A DNA stretch of 64,000 nucleotides from Aurifilum marmelostoma (Eukaryota; Ascomycota; Sordariomycetes; Diaporthales; Cryphonectriaceae). A model generated the notes under the pieces. It was not told the DNA's origin. It searched no databases and saw only the letters and a list, made by a program, of their open reading frames with translations. This document shows positions 12,467 through 24,273 of this stretch, in pieces; position 1 is the stretch's first letter; each line of letters begins with the position of its first letter. The stretch covers positions 992,001 to 1,056,000 of the forward strand of contig JAMXSV010000003.1 of the NCBI GenBank assembly GCA_027559495.1. Reading direction: 5' to 3'. The position numbers and the translations under genes are program-made.

Positions 12467-15400
12467 CAGCCTCATGGCAGTGGATGTGCTGCATGCAGTA
12501 TTTGCTGGCGTTTGACGTTTGTGTTTCATGCTCTGGACATTTTCGTCCACTCGTGAACCACCCCTCTCCCACCCCGGGTGACCTGTGGATAGCCGACGCC
12601 TCCCTCGGCCGAGCGCATCACTAAAAAGATTCTCCCACCTCTTAGGCCGCCCGTAGCCCCCGCAGCCGCGGTCCGACTGCGGGAGCAATACTCAGATCAA
12701 CCGCCCTCCCCGCGCTGGCCTACTGAACAGAGCCTTCTGACCAGGGATGGCACGACCAAGATTAGCAGGTCCTGCGCCCATCAACCGGGCCCGCACTGCG
12801 GATCAGGGTCCAAAGTCCCCAGGCCAGGCATAACCAAGCAGGCCCCACACGCAGATGGGCCCGGATCTAGATTGACCCAGATCCCTTACGATCCTGTCGC
12901 GCCGGGACCATTGCATCTTCTGTGCAGTCTTCGAGGCATAACTGCGAAGCTCTAGTCCTCGGACCGTGGGAGCTACCCCGCGGCACCTCTTGCTTTGAGC
13001 GGTGATGCTGTCCTGGTGGGAATCGTATCGGCGGTGGTCGCACCGAGAAGCTCCCGAGCAGAGGCTAGTCGATTTCCTGTCAACGAGAAGGACCCTGAGA
13101 TCGCACTTGGTCGACATATCTGCATCAGAATGGATACTCCATCAAGAGGTCAGTGCTTTTGACTCCTGCCGTCGGCCTGTAGATTCCTCCAGAGTCAGGC
13201 CTGCAGCGCATCTCCTCACATAGAGGGAAAGAACAAAAAAAGTTTGCAAATATCCGAAGAACCAAGTCTTGGATTCCTCAGAAGCACAATGCTCCATCGA
13301 CGTCATGTAGTTCCTGCCTGCCTGCTGCATTGCCTGCCCACTCTCTATAAGAGCTCGACTCGACCCGAGGAATGGCGTTTGACTCAGATCCGAGCCGTGT
13401 TCGGTTCCAGATTCCATAGATGGGATAAATCTGCCTGCCATGGAAGAGTGCTTTTCCAGAAGAACTTTGCTTGCGACCACGAACCGAGAATGAGTCAAAC
13501 GCCGACACACTTCTTGCCTTACGACTCAAAACATGCAGACAAGACTCAGGGGCGCTCAGACGCACACACCGCTGCAGCAGAATTTGCTTCGTCGGTACCC
13601 TGCATGGGATGAAAATCCTGTCGGACGGACATGTTTCTAGAAGCCGTGGAAGAATAGGAAAGAAAAATGGTTGGGCTGCACGGGTTAGGTTGCCCTGCAG
13701 GGACGTGAAACCGTCACTCCCGAGATTGCAAAGCTGCAGACTATCTCTGCAGGCAAACTACAGGGAGAGAAATTCCGCGGACCGTGTCACCCTAGGTACC
13801 CAATCTGGATCACATTTTTGCCGTGTTCCTTTGGCTCAAGCAAGTTTCCATGCATAGAACATGAGCCTGGGGTCTGTATCTAAATCCCACAGGCGTTGGG
13901 GAAGGGGGGGGGGGGGAATGGGATAGTATGGAGTCACAGACCTCCCTGGCCGGAGTAATTTGAGTGGTATCAGGGCATTCCGGCGTCGAATCTGGGAGGT
14001 TGAGATCTCTTTAGCTCTCCTCCCCTCGTGGGACCATGGAGGGTGTGTCGATGCTGCCTTCCCACGAGGGGATGACTGCCCGAGCACGCACGAGATTGTC
14101 ATGGTATCCTCATTTCCAGAACCCAGCTACTTTTCGAGATGAAGAGTGGTGGGTGTCGGCGATCGGCTGATTTCGACTGACCCCCGGAGCCGGCCAGATA
14201 CTGGAGAGGATCCTGCCTATTCTGGAGTTTAACCCCCTCCCCCCCTCAACCCACTATAGGCAGAGGCAGAGGGCCCTCACATGTGATAACAGGATCTGGA
14301 CCTTGTGAGTTAGGCCCTTGCGCCCGTGGCCTCTCCCAATCTCTGTGTCAAGCAGACCCCGCGCTCGGTATACCTCCGCGAGTTTTTATCGTTGGTCGTG
14401 GGATGTGCCCACCTGACCCCCACGGCGGCCACCAGAACCACTTTGAGTGTCGACCTCATGACTTGTTAGTTCATACCTGCGATTTCGGTACTGCGAGGCT
14501 TCAGAGCGTGGGTGGTGGTTGAGAAGAACAGGTGTCTCTGCGCCTTGCGCGTTTCACCCTCTGGACTGCGTCACATGCGTGTGTGCGTTGCACGGGTGCC
14601 CGACGTATTCTGGTTGTCTCGTAGGACGTACACCTCACCTGCGTGGTGTGGCTGTGTACACCGAGACCCAGGCAGTGAGTGGTTCTGGCGATATCAGATT
14701 GCGGCCCGGCCAACCGTTGGGCCTCCTTGGGTGTTCTCAGAACCCCGCCTGCGCACGTCGTCGCCAACCACTGTTTCAATAATTTGACAGGGTCCTTATT
14801 TAGGCTTCGCTGCGAATGAGCATTCAACACGCACCTGATGGACAAGCCGTGTTTATTTGTATACTTGAGTACATAGTGCGTCGACCATTGCGCAAATGCC
14901 AGCTGTCTCGAGCCAACGTTTGAGAAAATTGTCACGCGAGGGCAGTAACATATCTGATTCGCGCCAAAATTCATCCACCTGGATGGTGACTCCACCCACC
15001 CAAGGTCGGCGGCTGGTGGTGACAGGTGACAGGTGAGAGCAAGGCCTTAACACAACGGGTCTGACGGTCGGGCAGAGAGGCCGCGGCCAGAAACTCAGAA
15101 ATTTCTTTCGCAGAATATGCAGCTTCGCGTGCCGGGACAAGCGCGAAGGGAATGTTGCATCGCTCAAGATATCGTGACATCTAGACGAAGGCGGGGCTCA
15201 GTGGTGAGGCTCGATGGAGAAGAGAGAGAAGGAGAAAGAAAAAAAAAAAAAAAAAAAAAAAGGGCTGGGAACGAGCGCTACACGTGAAAAAGCACACGAT
15301 TCTCGGGGATGCGACGGCCTGTCGTAAAAGATATGTGCAGGACGAGCCTTTTTTTTCTTCGTTTTCGTACGCAACAGACCGGTCGCATGTTTTCTCTGTT

Positions 15401-16135
15401 TGTCTGATTGCGTGTCCGGCTATCAATGCCGGACATGGATAAAGCTGAGATGAAGTGGACTGATGCCTTCATCTTCGACAAGAGAGGTGTCTTTGAAGAG
15501 GCGAGAACTGAAAGGAAGAGCCAGAGAAGTGTCTGGTAAAGAGCAGGGCATTGCTGGGGAGGAAACAGCAGCCCGAGGGGAGTCGTCCCGATGGAGGAAG
15601 AATAGGTAGGGAAACGGCAGGTGCTTTAGGCAGACATCTAACGACGACAGCTTCGTGACTTCCCACCTTGAGCACATATGACAAGTAGCTGTACTCCATC
15701 TTGGACCTGGCTGGAAGTTCATCTTCACTTTCCATCACGAGTGAGCGACCCAGATTCTACTATTCTCGTCCACCAAATCTAAGGTGGATTGGTTGAAACA
15801 TGACGTTCCCTCTGGATGGTAGAAATATATTGTAAAGTGTGTTTGCCGGTGGGCTGTGTGCGGAGAGCACCTGGAACAAAGATTCAATGAGAGCCAGGCT
15901 GCTCTCAAACTAGCAAAGGCAAAATAAAAGGCCTCCCTCCCTCCTTGACACTTTTCGCCCTGGCTCCGTCTGGCCCATCACCGTAATCCAAAATCTGATG
16001 TTGGGCGTATATTGACAGAACTGATCCCGTGGAGGACGGCCAAACAACTCCAGACTCCTTGCATATGAATGAATCCTCATCGATACAGAGATCGCTTCTC
16101 TCCCTCAAGCGTTATAGCGACGCCATCAGGGCGCC

Positions 16136-16959
16136 TCAGCTCCTCAGGGCCTCCAGCCTGTTCCTCATCTGGTCCATGGTGGCCTCCATGTCCTCCTCGT
16201 CCTCGTCCTCCTCCACGGGCTGCGGCTCCTCGACCTGCTGTGGCGGCGCTGCGGGCATCGTGCCCGTCTTCTCCATCTTGCCCTTCAATATCTCGCCCAG
16301 CACCTTGTCCACCTCGCCCTCGGCCTCCTCTTCCTCCTCCAGCAGGATGTCGTCCTGCGGCAGGGTCTCGTCCACCATCTCCTCGATGACCCCGGCCTTC
16401 ATGAGCTCCTTGCTCAGCTCCTGCATCGTCATCGCCAGCTCGGGCAGCCGTATCAGGGTGTTGACGTCCTTCATGATGCCGACGCTCGCGCGGATGCTCC
16501 CCTCGATCTTGCGCACCGCGAACGCCTCGTTGACCTGCATCTGGACCGAGTTGAGCTGCGCCTTGGCGGTGACGAGGCGGGCCGAGGTCTTGCGCTGCCG
16601 GATCAGCTCGCGCGCAAAATCCCGGGCTTCCTTCTGGGCCTGCCTCGAGCGCGAGGGGTCCTTTTGTGCGCGCTTGTCGGCGGCGAGGATGAGGTTCTTG
16701 GTCTTGGTCTCGGCTTGTTTCACCGAGGCGATGTCGCGGTCGAGCCTGCGCATGTTTTGGCGCAGCATCATGTTACATTTTCGGAGCTGTAGGAAAAGGC
16801 AGAGAGGGCGGATGTCAGTAACATAGATGTCCATGTCGTGTCGAGAGCAGGCAGCCCTATTGGGCCGTTCGATGAAGCGATGGAAATTGCCGTTTCAGGA
16901 GAGAGACTTACTTGTGCTGCTGGGTCCGGCTTGACGAAGAGGGATTTGAGGGACTCCAT
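16136..16959 (-). CDS. VPS24: ESCRT-III subunit Vps24 (CHMP3)
   Basis: Two exons (16912-16959 and 16136-16786) joined over a 125-base GTAAGT...ACAG intron give 232 residues, normal for Vps24/CHMP3. The first exon encodes MESLKSLFVKPDPAAQ, the typical short N-terminus. The second carries the basic helical core (QTKTKNLI-like region, then RDFARELIRQRKTSARL) and NSVQMQVNEAFAVRKIEGS. The stretch LAMTMQELSKELMKAGVIEE closely follows the CHMP3 pattern. The C-terminal part is acidic (EEEEEAEGEVDKVL...) and ends in MRNRLEALRS, a MIM-like helix for Vps4. Known role: it polymerises with Snf7 and Vps2 on endosomes to form multivesicular bodies. The long acidic linker before the final helix is the usual autoinhibitory arrangement. 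The next gene upstream is SBA1, transcribed away from it. Confidence 0.95.
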
Positions 16960-18382
16960 CTTGGGAGAGTTGTCTCCAGACAGCTGTCCAGAGAGAGAAG
17001 TACCCTGCGGTTGGGGACGATGCGCGGCTCAGGACAATTCGAAGCTGGCAATGCGCGATGCCGTGTCGGTGTGCCTCGACGATGAACGGGCTGGATAGAT
17101 GGATGGGTTGACGTAACGCCTGCAATCAGCAGGTGGGTCAGTACCGGCGGCTGGCATGGCCAAGGCACTGCTGACTGTAGAAGGTCTAGGTCCAGCGCCC
17201 GTGGACAGCTCGCGGCTCTCTGCCTTAGCGCCTGTACGAGAGGGGTCGATGGGCCTGCGGGCAAGCCTGTAGCTCCAGACATGTGCCTCCCTCCTTGTTG
17301 CGCATGCCCGACCCAACATGATAGACTTTCGCAATTCGGCAATCCACTCCAGGAGGTACATTATAGTGGCTCTTCCGTCCACGTCTCATCAGTAGACCAA
17401 GGATCATATATGATCGCACTGTAGCCTTGTACGAGGAATTGTTATACAATGTGATGCAGGGCCAGTTTTGTCATTGTTGCCTTATTGTGTGACAGCCTCA
17501 GACCAAAGACAGAACAATCTGCTTACCGCTTTCCTGGGATCATCCACATCCCAATCTGTTCTGACTGGAGATGAAGAAGAACCAGAAGCCTCCCCTGATA
17601 GCCATGTTGCACCGGTACTACGATAATCTCAGCTGTCAAGACAGAGGAACACTCAGGTCTGTTGGTAAAGGTGTATGCCCAAGGTTTGCGTCTGTATGGA
17701 GCATGCATATGTAAATATGGAAATGCCCTCATCTGTCTGACTGTGGCCAGGGATAGAGCACGTGATGTTGCTGTAATGCCATGAAATTCAGGCTGTAGTA
17801 GGGGCTTGGGTTCTGAAGTTATACATTCAGCCTTGCCCTGAGACCTCTGAACAATGCCATAGCACTACGTACTCGGCTAGCTGCAGGGGTTCAGGGTACC
17901 CTGGCACGCACTGGTGAGAGGTCACTGCATCTGTGAGCTTCCTCAAAGTTCCATGCGTGCCTCACTGCCACCAAGAACTAGTCCTCCAGCCTTCTTTTCT
18001 TTTGCGAACTTAACTTCTTTCCTTTCCAACCTCATCTCTGCAATTCATCTTTAAAGATACCCCCTTCAGACTATAATCTGGCTCTTTTACCTTGGTGAGG
18101 ACATCCTAGTAAGCTGAGTTTGTGCACTGCTGGGACTGTATTCCTGTCCTGTGATTTGAACTTCTACCGAGTAATACCCCGCGTTTTGGCACCTGGAAGC
18201 TCATTTTCTCTGACCGAGCGAGCCCTGCCTTTCAGGTCAGCCATCTACTGGACGAGCCCCCCACCTCAAAACTTCCGCCAACCTCAGCTGCACCTGTGAC
18301 CTCAACACAAACCGAAATAAATTAATCGTTGCATTCTTCCACCAACCTCGCATATCCTGCAACCACTCTACATCTGGAAAAA
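16960..18382. promoter_or_regulatory. Intergenic region between divergent VPS24 and SBA1
   Basis: About 1.4 kb shared upstream region of VPS24 (minus) and SBA1 (plus). No coding frame is convincing. The stretch before SBA1 (about 17990-18330) is pyrimidine-rich on the plus strand, as is common upstream of fungal start codons. I could not identify a clear heat-shock element by eye. Confidence 0.5.
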
Positions 18383-19478
18383 ATGTCTACCACTGCTACT
18401 CCTGAGGGTAAGTCAGACAGCTTCGCGTGCTCACGTCATTGTACAGCTCCAAGCTGCTGGGCGCGCAGTGTTGCTGCCTCAGCCTCCCTCCTGCGCCTGA
18501 CCACCACCACCACCAACCAGCCGACCAACCCCCGATGAATGGCAGACATCATGGCTAACACAGAGCGCGCATCCACACAGTTCTCTGGGCGCAACGCTCA
18601 TCCAGCACCGATGCCGACAAGAACTTTGTCTACCTGACAATCACTGTTCCCGATGTCCCCGCCTCCAGCATGAAGCTGGACCTGAAGCCCAGCGGCCTGA
18701 CCTTCACCGGCCACTCTGACACCCTGAAGAAGACCTACCACCTCGAGCTGGAGCTCTATGCCGAGATCGACGAGAAGGCCTCCAAGGTCAACCACACTGG
18801 CAAGAACGTCGAGCTCAAGCTGCAGAAGAAGGAGCTAAACGAGGCCTACTGGCCCCGCCTGCTCAAGGAGTCAAAGAAGGTTCATTTCCTCCGCACCGAC
18901 TTCGACAAGTGGGTCGATGAGGATGAGCAGAACGAGGCTGTGGAGGAAGACTTCTCTCAGTTCGGAGGCATGGGTAAGTAATTTCCTTCCCTCAACAGGA
19001 CTGGTTCTCCCTGGTCGTTTCTCCCACCCCCTTGTTTTGAGGATGGTTTCTTGCGGTGTTCCCCCGCCCCTCTGAACCCTCTCATCCCCCCTCCCTTCCC
19101 CGACCCAATTTTCTGTTTTCCCAAATCCGATGTCAGCCGGCTGAGAAGATTACGAACCTGTAGGAGGAATGCCTGGTATGGGCGGTACGTTACAAACAGT
19201 CTGATTCCATGCTCGGATGAGCAGTCACATGCCTGTTTCAATTTCAAAACGTTACAGCAGAAGAGTTAAGTGCAATAGTCGCGGAAGGACGAGAGTGCTG
19301 ACCAAGTTCATGTCTAGGCGGCGACGACTTCGGAGGCATCGACTTTTCGAAACTCGGTGGCGGCGCCGGTATTGGCGGCGAGGAGGAGGAGGAAGACGAT
19401 GAAGACGAGGATGAGGACATGCCCGCTCTGGAGGGTGACGAGGCGAAGACCGCAGAGGGCAGCAAGACCGCTGCCTAA
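18383..19478 (+). CDS. SBA1: Hsp90 co-chaperone p23 (Sba1/Wos2)
   Basis: Four exons (18383-18407, 18581-18973, 19164-19184, 19318-19478) give 199 residues. The CS domain covers roughly residues 8-115: it opens with VLWAQRSSSTDADKNFVYLT and contains NEAYWPRLLKE and the p23 signature TDFDKWVDEDEQ. After it comes a Gly/Met-rich tail (FSQFGGMGGMPGMGG, then DFGGIDFSKLGGG) and a strongly acidic end (EEEEEDDEDEDED). Known role: p23 binds the ATP-bound closed Hsp90 dimer, slows its ATPase and stabilises client complexes in cytosol and nucleus. Exon 1 carries only the first eight codons plus one base. The third exon is a 21-base microexon; leaving it out keeps the frame and removes only seven Gly/Met/Pro residues from the tail. 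Confidence 0.95.
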
Positions 19479-21143
19479 GCCACCACCAACGTCAACCTCT
19501 CGAACTTAATCTGGGCTCATCCACGCCCAACTCTGTCATGATTAGCTTTTTAAGAGAGACGTAATCGCTTCTAAGGGGTTGGAGTGGGATATGATCTGCC
19601 ACCTGTTCGGCAGATTCTGGAGTTCAGAGGTCCGCAGCGAGCGTCAGATAAATTCGGCGAGGTCTTGCCTTTTCCCCTTCTCCTCAATGGATCTGGTTCA
19701 GGGTTATGGTCACTCAACAATTGAACAATCCCTAGCTTCCTCAATGTTTGATTCCCTCACGTCTTCTGCCACGTACCGTGCCAAGCCGTCCAACCTGGAT
19801 AAGCTATATATGCTTCTTGCTGCATCGGACAGGGCCTAGGACCTACAAGACCCGGTGCCCTCTCGACGACCACACCTTCTGGGACGAAGATCCTTTCCCG
19901 GATCACGTGGATCACATGGTCCTCATCACGTCCACGCGATTGTCTGACAGCATTCCCGAGATGACCTCTTAGACAAGTTCCCATCGAGACATTTCTCTAC
20001 CATAGGATGCCGCGGGCGAACATAGGGAGGAGAGTTGCGCTGCAGCCTCCTGTACGTCCTTTAAACTCTGCCCTAGGGCCTCTGTCCTTCTTGCGCAGGG
20101 ACCCCGGAAATCATTCCCGTACTTATTAATCTATTCTGACTTGATCATTATACGGCTCTATACATTGCAGGTCCGGTAGGTATGTAAGACGAAAACACAT
20201 TGGTCAGGTGTCACAACTTAAGTAATCCGTATATACAACATGTGAACACCGTCCGCGCCTCGGCCTGTTTGCTCGGCACGATGATCCACCCACGCGGATG
20301 GACATCTCCATAGACACGAACGCAGCAAAAGATATTCTCGCCTACTAGTAGCAACGAGCCGACCCTCCTCTCAGAATCTCTTTGATACAAACTGAAAGAG
20401 TGTAAAGTCCCTCCAGCCTCTTTGAATTCGTCTACTGCTGGCCCACTTCCTCCACCAGGAAGGCCATCAGAGACAAATCTCTCGACACATGGTCTGGATC
20501 ATGCACCACAAACGTATTGTTGACGACGGGTGGGCGAACGAACACTGAGAAGTCGCGCGGCGGGATTGGGCTGGCAGGGTGGTGAGCAGCTGGATATGCC
20601 CAGCCCATCAAGGGGTGCGAGCTCATGGTGCGTGATATGTTGGGCGGGCGTGTGCGGGATGTATCTACTCGCTGTTGGTTTATGAGTCGATGAGGTAGTA
20701 AGTGCGGCGAGTTGCGGACGTTCAGATGCAAAAGGTTCAGCAGCAAAGAGAGGAGACAGTACCACCCAAGATGCTAATGTGAGGAAGTTGGGCGGAAAAT
20801 GTGTCTTCTGCATTCCACAAACTTTACTCTATGGAAGTCGTAGTGGCAAAGCATAAACAGCCTTCTCTAGCAATCAAAACCGCCATTAATTTTATACGAT
20901 GAAAGCTTCCCATTCTGGTCATCGTTGATCTGCCACCTCGATCGCATCTGTGATGTAACTTGACTGGACAAAGTAGAGCCCTCTTACAAAGGGAAAAAGA
21001 AATGCGTCCTTTCTGCAAGAAAAGCACTGTCCAGGTGTACTACTTAATCCTTGTTGCTCTCGTCAAGTAAACGGGTCGACCGCCCCGATCATGCGTTTCG
21101 TATGTGATGACCGCCTCCAGCCCCTCGGACCGGATTCTGCCTC
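19479..21143. other. Intergenic region between convergent SBA1 and YRA1
   Basis: About 1.66 kb between the 3' ends of two convergent genes, long for two 3' UTRs. I see no frame with coding bias. A minus-strand frame near 20432-20813 is open but has a random-looking composition and no domain. Confidence 0.5.
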
Positions 21144-22932
21144 TCACATGATCTCGTCCTCCATCTGAGCATCACCGCTGCCAGCCGCACCGTTCGCCTC
21201 GGCAGGGGCCTTGGCGGCGTCGAAGTAGTCAGCCATCTCGGCATCGAGCTCATCAGCCGTCTTCTTGGCTGGTCGAGCGTTCTTGGCGCGGCCAGCGCGA
21301 CCCTTCTTGCCATCCTTGACACCGGCGCCAACAGCAGCCTTCTTGGGCTTGGGTGCGGCCTTGGTGGCAGCAGCGGACTTGGGCGCGCTGGTGACGCGCT
21401 GGCTCAGAGTGGGAGGCTCGGGAACGGCGTCTCCGGAGACCAAGATCTTGACCTGAACAGGGCGTCAGCTCTAGCGCACGACCGGACATGTTGGCGGCAC
21501 GCATTACTCACGTCGATGGGCTTGTTGTCGATTTTGATGTCCTTGAGACGGTCAAGGGCCTTGTAGGCAGCATCAGATTGCCTGAAGGCAACCTGGAACA
21601 TGTTGCGGGAACCGCTGGAGAATGACTCGAGCTTGACGATAGTGCCGACAGGACCCTTCTTGGTGTCCTTGTTGAGCTCTGCGAAGTAGTCCTGATCAGG
21701 AGAGAAACACGTGTTAGCAAAGCAATCTGAGAAGAATCCCCAGTGCGCGCAAGTCGACGGGTCGATGGGTCGTGATCGCGATGTTCGCCGGTGGTTTTCA
21801 AAAGACCGAAAAGTTTCCAGTATCAAGTATCGAGCGAGCAAAGCAGTGAGTGTTAGTGGTAGGAACTGTCAAGAGCCACCATCAACCTCACGGCAAGAGA
21901 CAAACGACTTTGGCCGGGCGGAAAGATACGGGAGTCCATGCCACCAGGACTCCAGGTGCTGATCCGCCTCTCTTCTTGGTGGAGGTTTCACACTCGACCT
22001 GAAGAGCCCTCAAGAGTCTAGCCGATTCTCGGGCGGGCATCGCTGGGACCCAGAAGACTGCCGCCGCGGACGAAGCAGTATCGCATCGCACAAGGCCACC
22101 TCTATCGACAATCGTAGTAGAAAGAAAAGGACCGCCATTGACGTGATAGGAAAGGCCGGGTGCTGCCGCAAGTGTCGGGTATAGAATTCGCTGCTGCTCA
22201 CTGCTTTGCTCGCGAAATAGGTGATGGAACGCTTTCTCATCATCAAGGACGACAGCCGAGGACAGGGCTGCAGATGAAGACACTCTGGTGCTGACACTCC
22301 CTCGCGATTGACTCGTCGCAAACAGCGCTCTTTTGGAATGCTTGCCAGGCTATCCGAGCATGCTGTTATCTTGCGCGACACGCGATGCTCGACTTCCTGT
22401 ACGCGACCTTGCAGCGCCAAAGCAAGTGTGCGCTGCGTAGGGCGAGGAAGGAGACTTTATTGAGGTCAGACCTAAGCCACCGCAGAGGTGGGCGCGAAAT
22501 GAAAGACCGCCATGTGTCGACCGAGGAAAAGGATTCTCATGTCGAAGTAATACGCGATGGAAGTGGATGCCGATAGAAACCCCGAATGGCTGCAACAGCC
22601 TCATCGATCACATACCTTGATCTGGGTCTCGGAGACGTCCTTGGGCTACGACAACGTTAGCGGCACGCTCGCCCAGAGCAGCGATCGCGAGTGCGACTTA
22701 CCAGATTGCTCATCTGAATCTGGCTGCCACGAGGGCCCTTGGTTGCCTTGGCAGGAGCCTGCTTGGCAGCCTTACCGACAGGCTTGGTGTTCTTCTTGAC
22801 GCCGCCAGTAGGCGCCACTGCCTTGCCGGCGGTCGGCCTGGTGCTGCGACGAGGGCGACCACCGCGGCCACGGCCAGCACTGCGGTTGGTCTTGAGGATC
22901 TCCTCGAGGGACTGGTTGAGCTTGGTAGACAT
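21144..22932 (-). CDS. YRA1: mRNA export adaptor of the Yra1/ALY/Mlo3 family
   Basis: Four exons (22702-22932, 22616-22645, 21512-21691, 21144-21452) give 249 residues. The N-terminus MSTKLNQSLEEILKTN matches the UAP56/Sub2-binding motif of REF proteins and is followed by an RG-rich basic region. The RRM (about residues 73-150) is split over exons 1-4: MSNLPKDVSETQIK, DYFAELNK, then GSRNMFQVAFRQSDAAYKAL and DNKPIDVKIL. The Lys/Ala-rich C-terminus ends with a second family motif, ADELDAEMADYF. Known role: couples splicing/3' processing to Mex67-dependent mRNA export. Introns 1 and 3 are 56 and 59 bases, but intron 2 (21692-22615) is 924 bases with canonical GTATGT donor, GCTAAC branch site and CAG acceptor. 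YRA1 of budding yeast also has an unusually large, autoregulatory intron. Confidence 0.93.
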
Positions 22933-24114
22933 GTTGAGGATTGATGTCGGGCGACGAAAGAGTGGATGTAGCTGATCTGGAGAATGAGAAGCGGGCGGTC
23001 GGGTCGCGTGTTTAGTTGCGACTTGCGATTAGGGGTGAGAGTCCGTGAAATGAAGTCGCTCGGGAAAAGCTCTTTCGATCAGACTGGCTGGTCGTGGAAG
23101 AGAGGCAGCAAGTTGATGGAAAGTAGTTGCGTCGCGAAGGCTGTGATAAGCGGCGACAAAGGCGAAGAAGAAGGTAGGCAGCTCTGAAAGAAAGGATGGC
23201 AGGCGCTGTTGACAGCGTGACTATGACTGTACGATCGCGCGGATTTGTGGCGATTTGAGACGGCGGAGGGACGTTTTGAAAGGACAGAAGCCCGTCTGGG
23301 GATGTGGCTGGAGCCTTCGAGAGGTTGGTGGCAGAAAAGTTGGCAGTCCTCGACGGTTGGGTGAGAAGATGAGGTTTGAATCAAGGGAAAGCTGAGGGCG
23401 AAGGGGACCGAGCCTTTTTGAGTTGGGTTGCGCGCAGGAGAGGGAGCTGGGGGCCCATTGCAGGGATCCTGCCCGGTCCCTCCAGTCAGCCGCCACAGCC
23501 CCGTCCATGTTAGGGCGGGCCCGTGCTAGCCTGACATCTGGGCCTGGCGCAGCGCAGTCTACAACAATTGTGACGGCAGCTACTGTGTACAACACATTCT
23601 ACTGCAGTGTTTGTGCTCCCGACAGATTAGCAGACATGAAACCAGACCATGAGGCCTCTAGGCCTGGGTCTGTATAAATTATATGGCGCGGAATCACTTC
23701 GTACAACGCGTTCATGAGCCTTGAATGTCGATTCTTCTTTATGTCGTAGACCCGCGCATGTGATTACGCATGCGCCCAGAACAGTTCGAAATATCCTGAA
23801 ATAGATCAAAACAGACAGTACTTTGTCACTGTGAATAGACCGATCAACCTGTCCCCTTTTCTGTCGCGTATTGGTATCATTGCCACCGTTATATCCTCAA
23901 GTGAAGAAGAATTCCGCCTGCCTGGTAAAGGCGACCACTTCTGTCCAAGCCTGGCGATGCTCTCTCAATGCTGCATTGTGACCAATGCTCGTAATTCCCA
24001 AGCTGCAGGCTTCCTTTTCCGCCTTATTCCGTGAGCCTCTATTCAGAGAAGGAAGGATCTCTGCCATAGTTGTCTCTCGCCCTGCTCGAATCCTAAAATC
24101 TACCGTACAATCCA
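22933..24114. promoter_or_regulatory. YRA1 upstream region and OST4 downstream region
   Basis: About 1.2 kb containing the 5' UTR and promoter of YRA1 (minus) on its left side and the 3' side of OST4 (minus) on its right. The first 500 bases are purine-rich on the plus strand, which is pyrimidine-rich in the direction of YRA1 transcription. No other gene is supported. Confidence 0.5.
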
Positions 24115-24273
24115 TCACTTAAGCGTCGCAGCCGACTTTCCAGCGGGTGTGACCGGGACGGCTTTCTCGTTCCCCTTGGCGTTGACCTCGATCCAGTGGT
24201 AGAGGATGATCATCAGCACTGCAGCACTGCCGAGGTAGTTGGCCAATTTGTAGAGGGTATCGTCGGAAATCAT
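24115..24273 (-). CDS. OST4: Oligosaccharyltransferase subunit Ost4
   Basis: A complete single-exon frame of 52 residues, ATG at 24273 and TGA at 24115-24117. It begins MISDDTLYKLANYLGS; the first four residues MISD and the following short amphipathic stretch match yeast Ost4 (36 residues, also starting MISD). One hydrophobic segment (about residues 13-27, LGSAAVLMIILYHWI) spans the ER membrane. The C-terminal tail (NAKGNEKAVPVTPAGKS) is about 16 residues longer than in yeast. Known role: Ost4 is the miniature membrane subunit that holds the catalytic Stt3 subunit together with Ost3/Ost6 in the complex that N-glycosylates proteins. Genes this short are easily missed by automated ORF calling. 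A CTAAC motif and CAG acceptor just upstream of the ATG suggest a 5' UTR intron, which I cannot prove. Confidence 0.9.
   Translation of the reverse strand: MISDDTLYKLANYLGSAAVLMIILYHWIEVNAKGNEKAVPVTPAGKSAATLK

Larger units (their letters stand above)
9203..16135. other. Gene-poor region, no supported gene
   Basis: About 6.9 kb without a convincing gene. The first several hundred bases are presumably 5' UTR and promoter of the minus-strand gene ending at 8687. Visible structure is low complexity only: an ATG-repeat tract near 9497-9525, (CAC)n at about 9794-9818, a CTT-rich pyrimidine tract at 10379-10410, a T/C tract at 10617-10660, (CA)n at 12440-12466, G-runs near 9747, 10071 and 13905, and an A-run near 15238-15262. 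The longest frames (for example 11986-12624 plus and 14501-14995 minus) have random-looking composition and no recognisable domain. Confidence 0.55.

Noticed and set aside
1..16135. Possibility of a secondary-metabolite or transposon cluster in the gene-poor region
   Set aside because: No frame resembles a synthase, transporter, transposase or reverse transcriptase, and no long terminal or inverted repeats were seen by eye.
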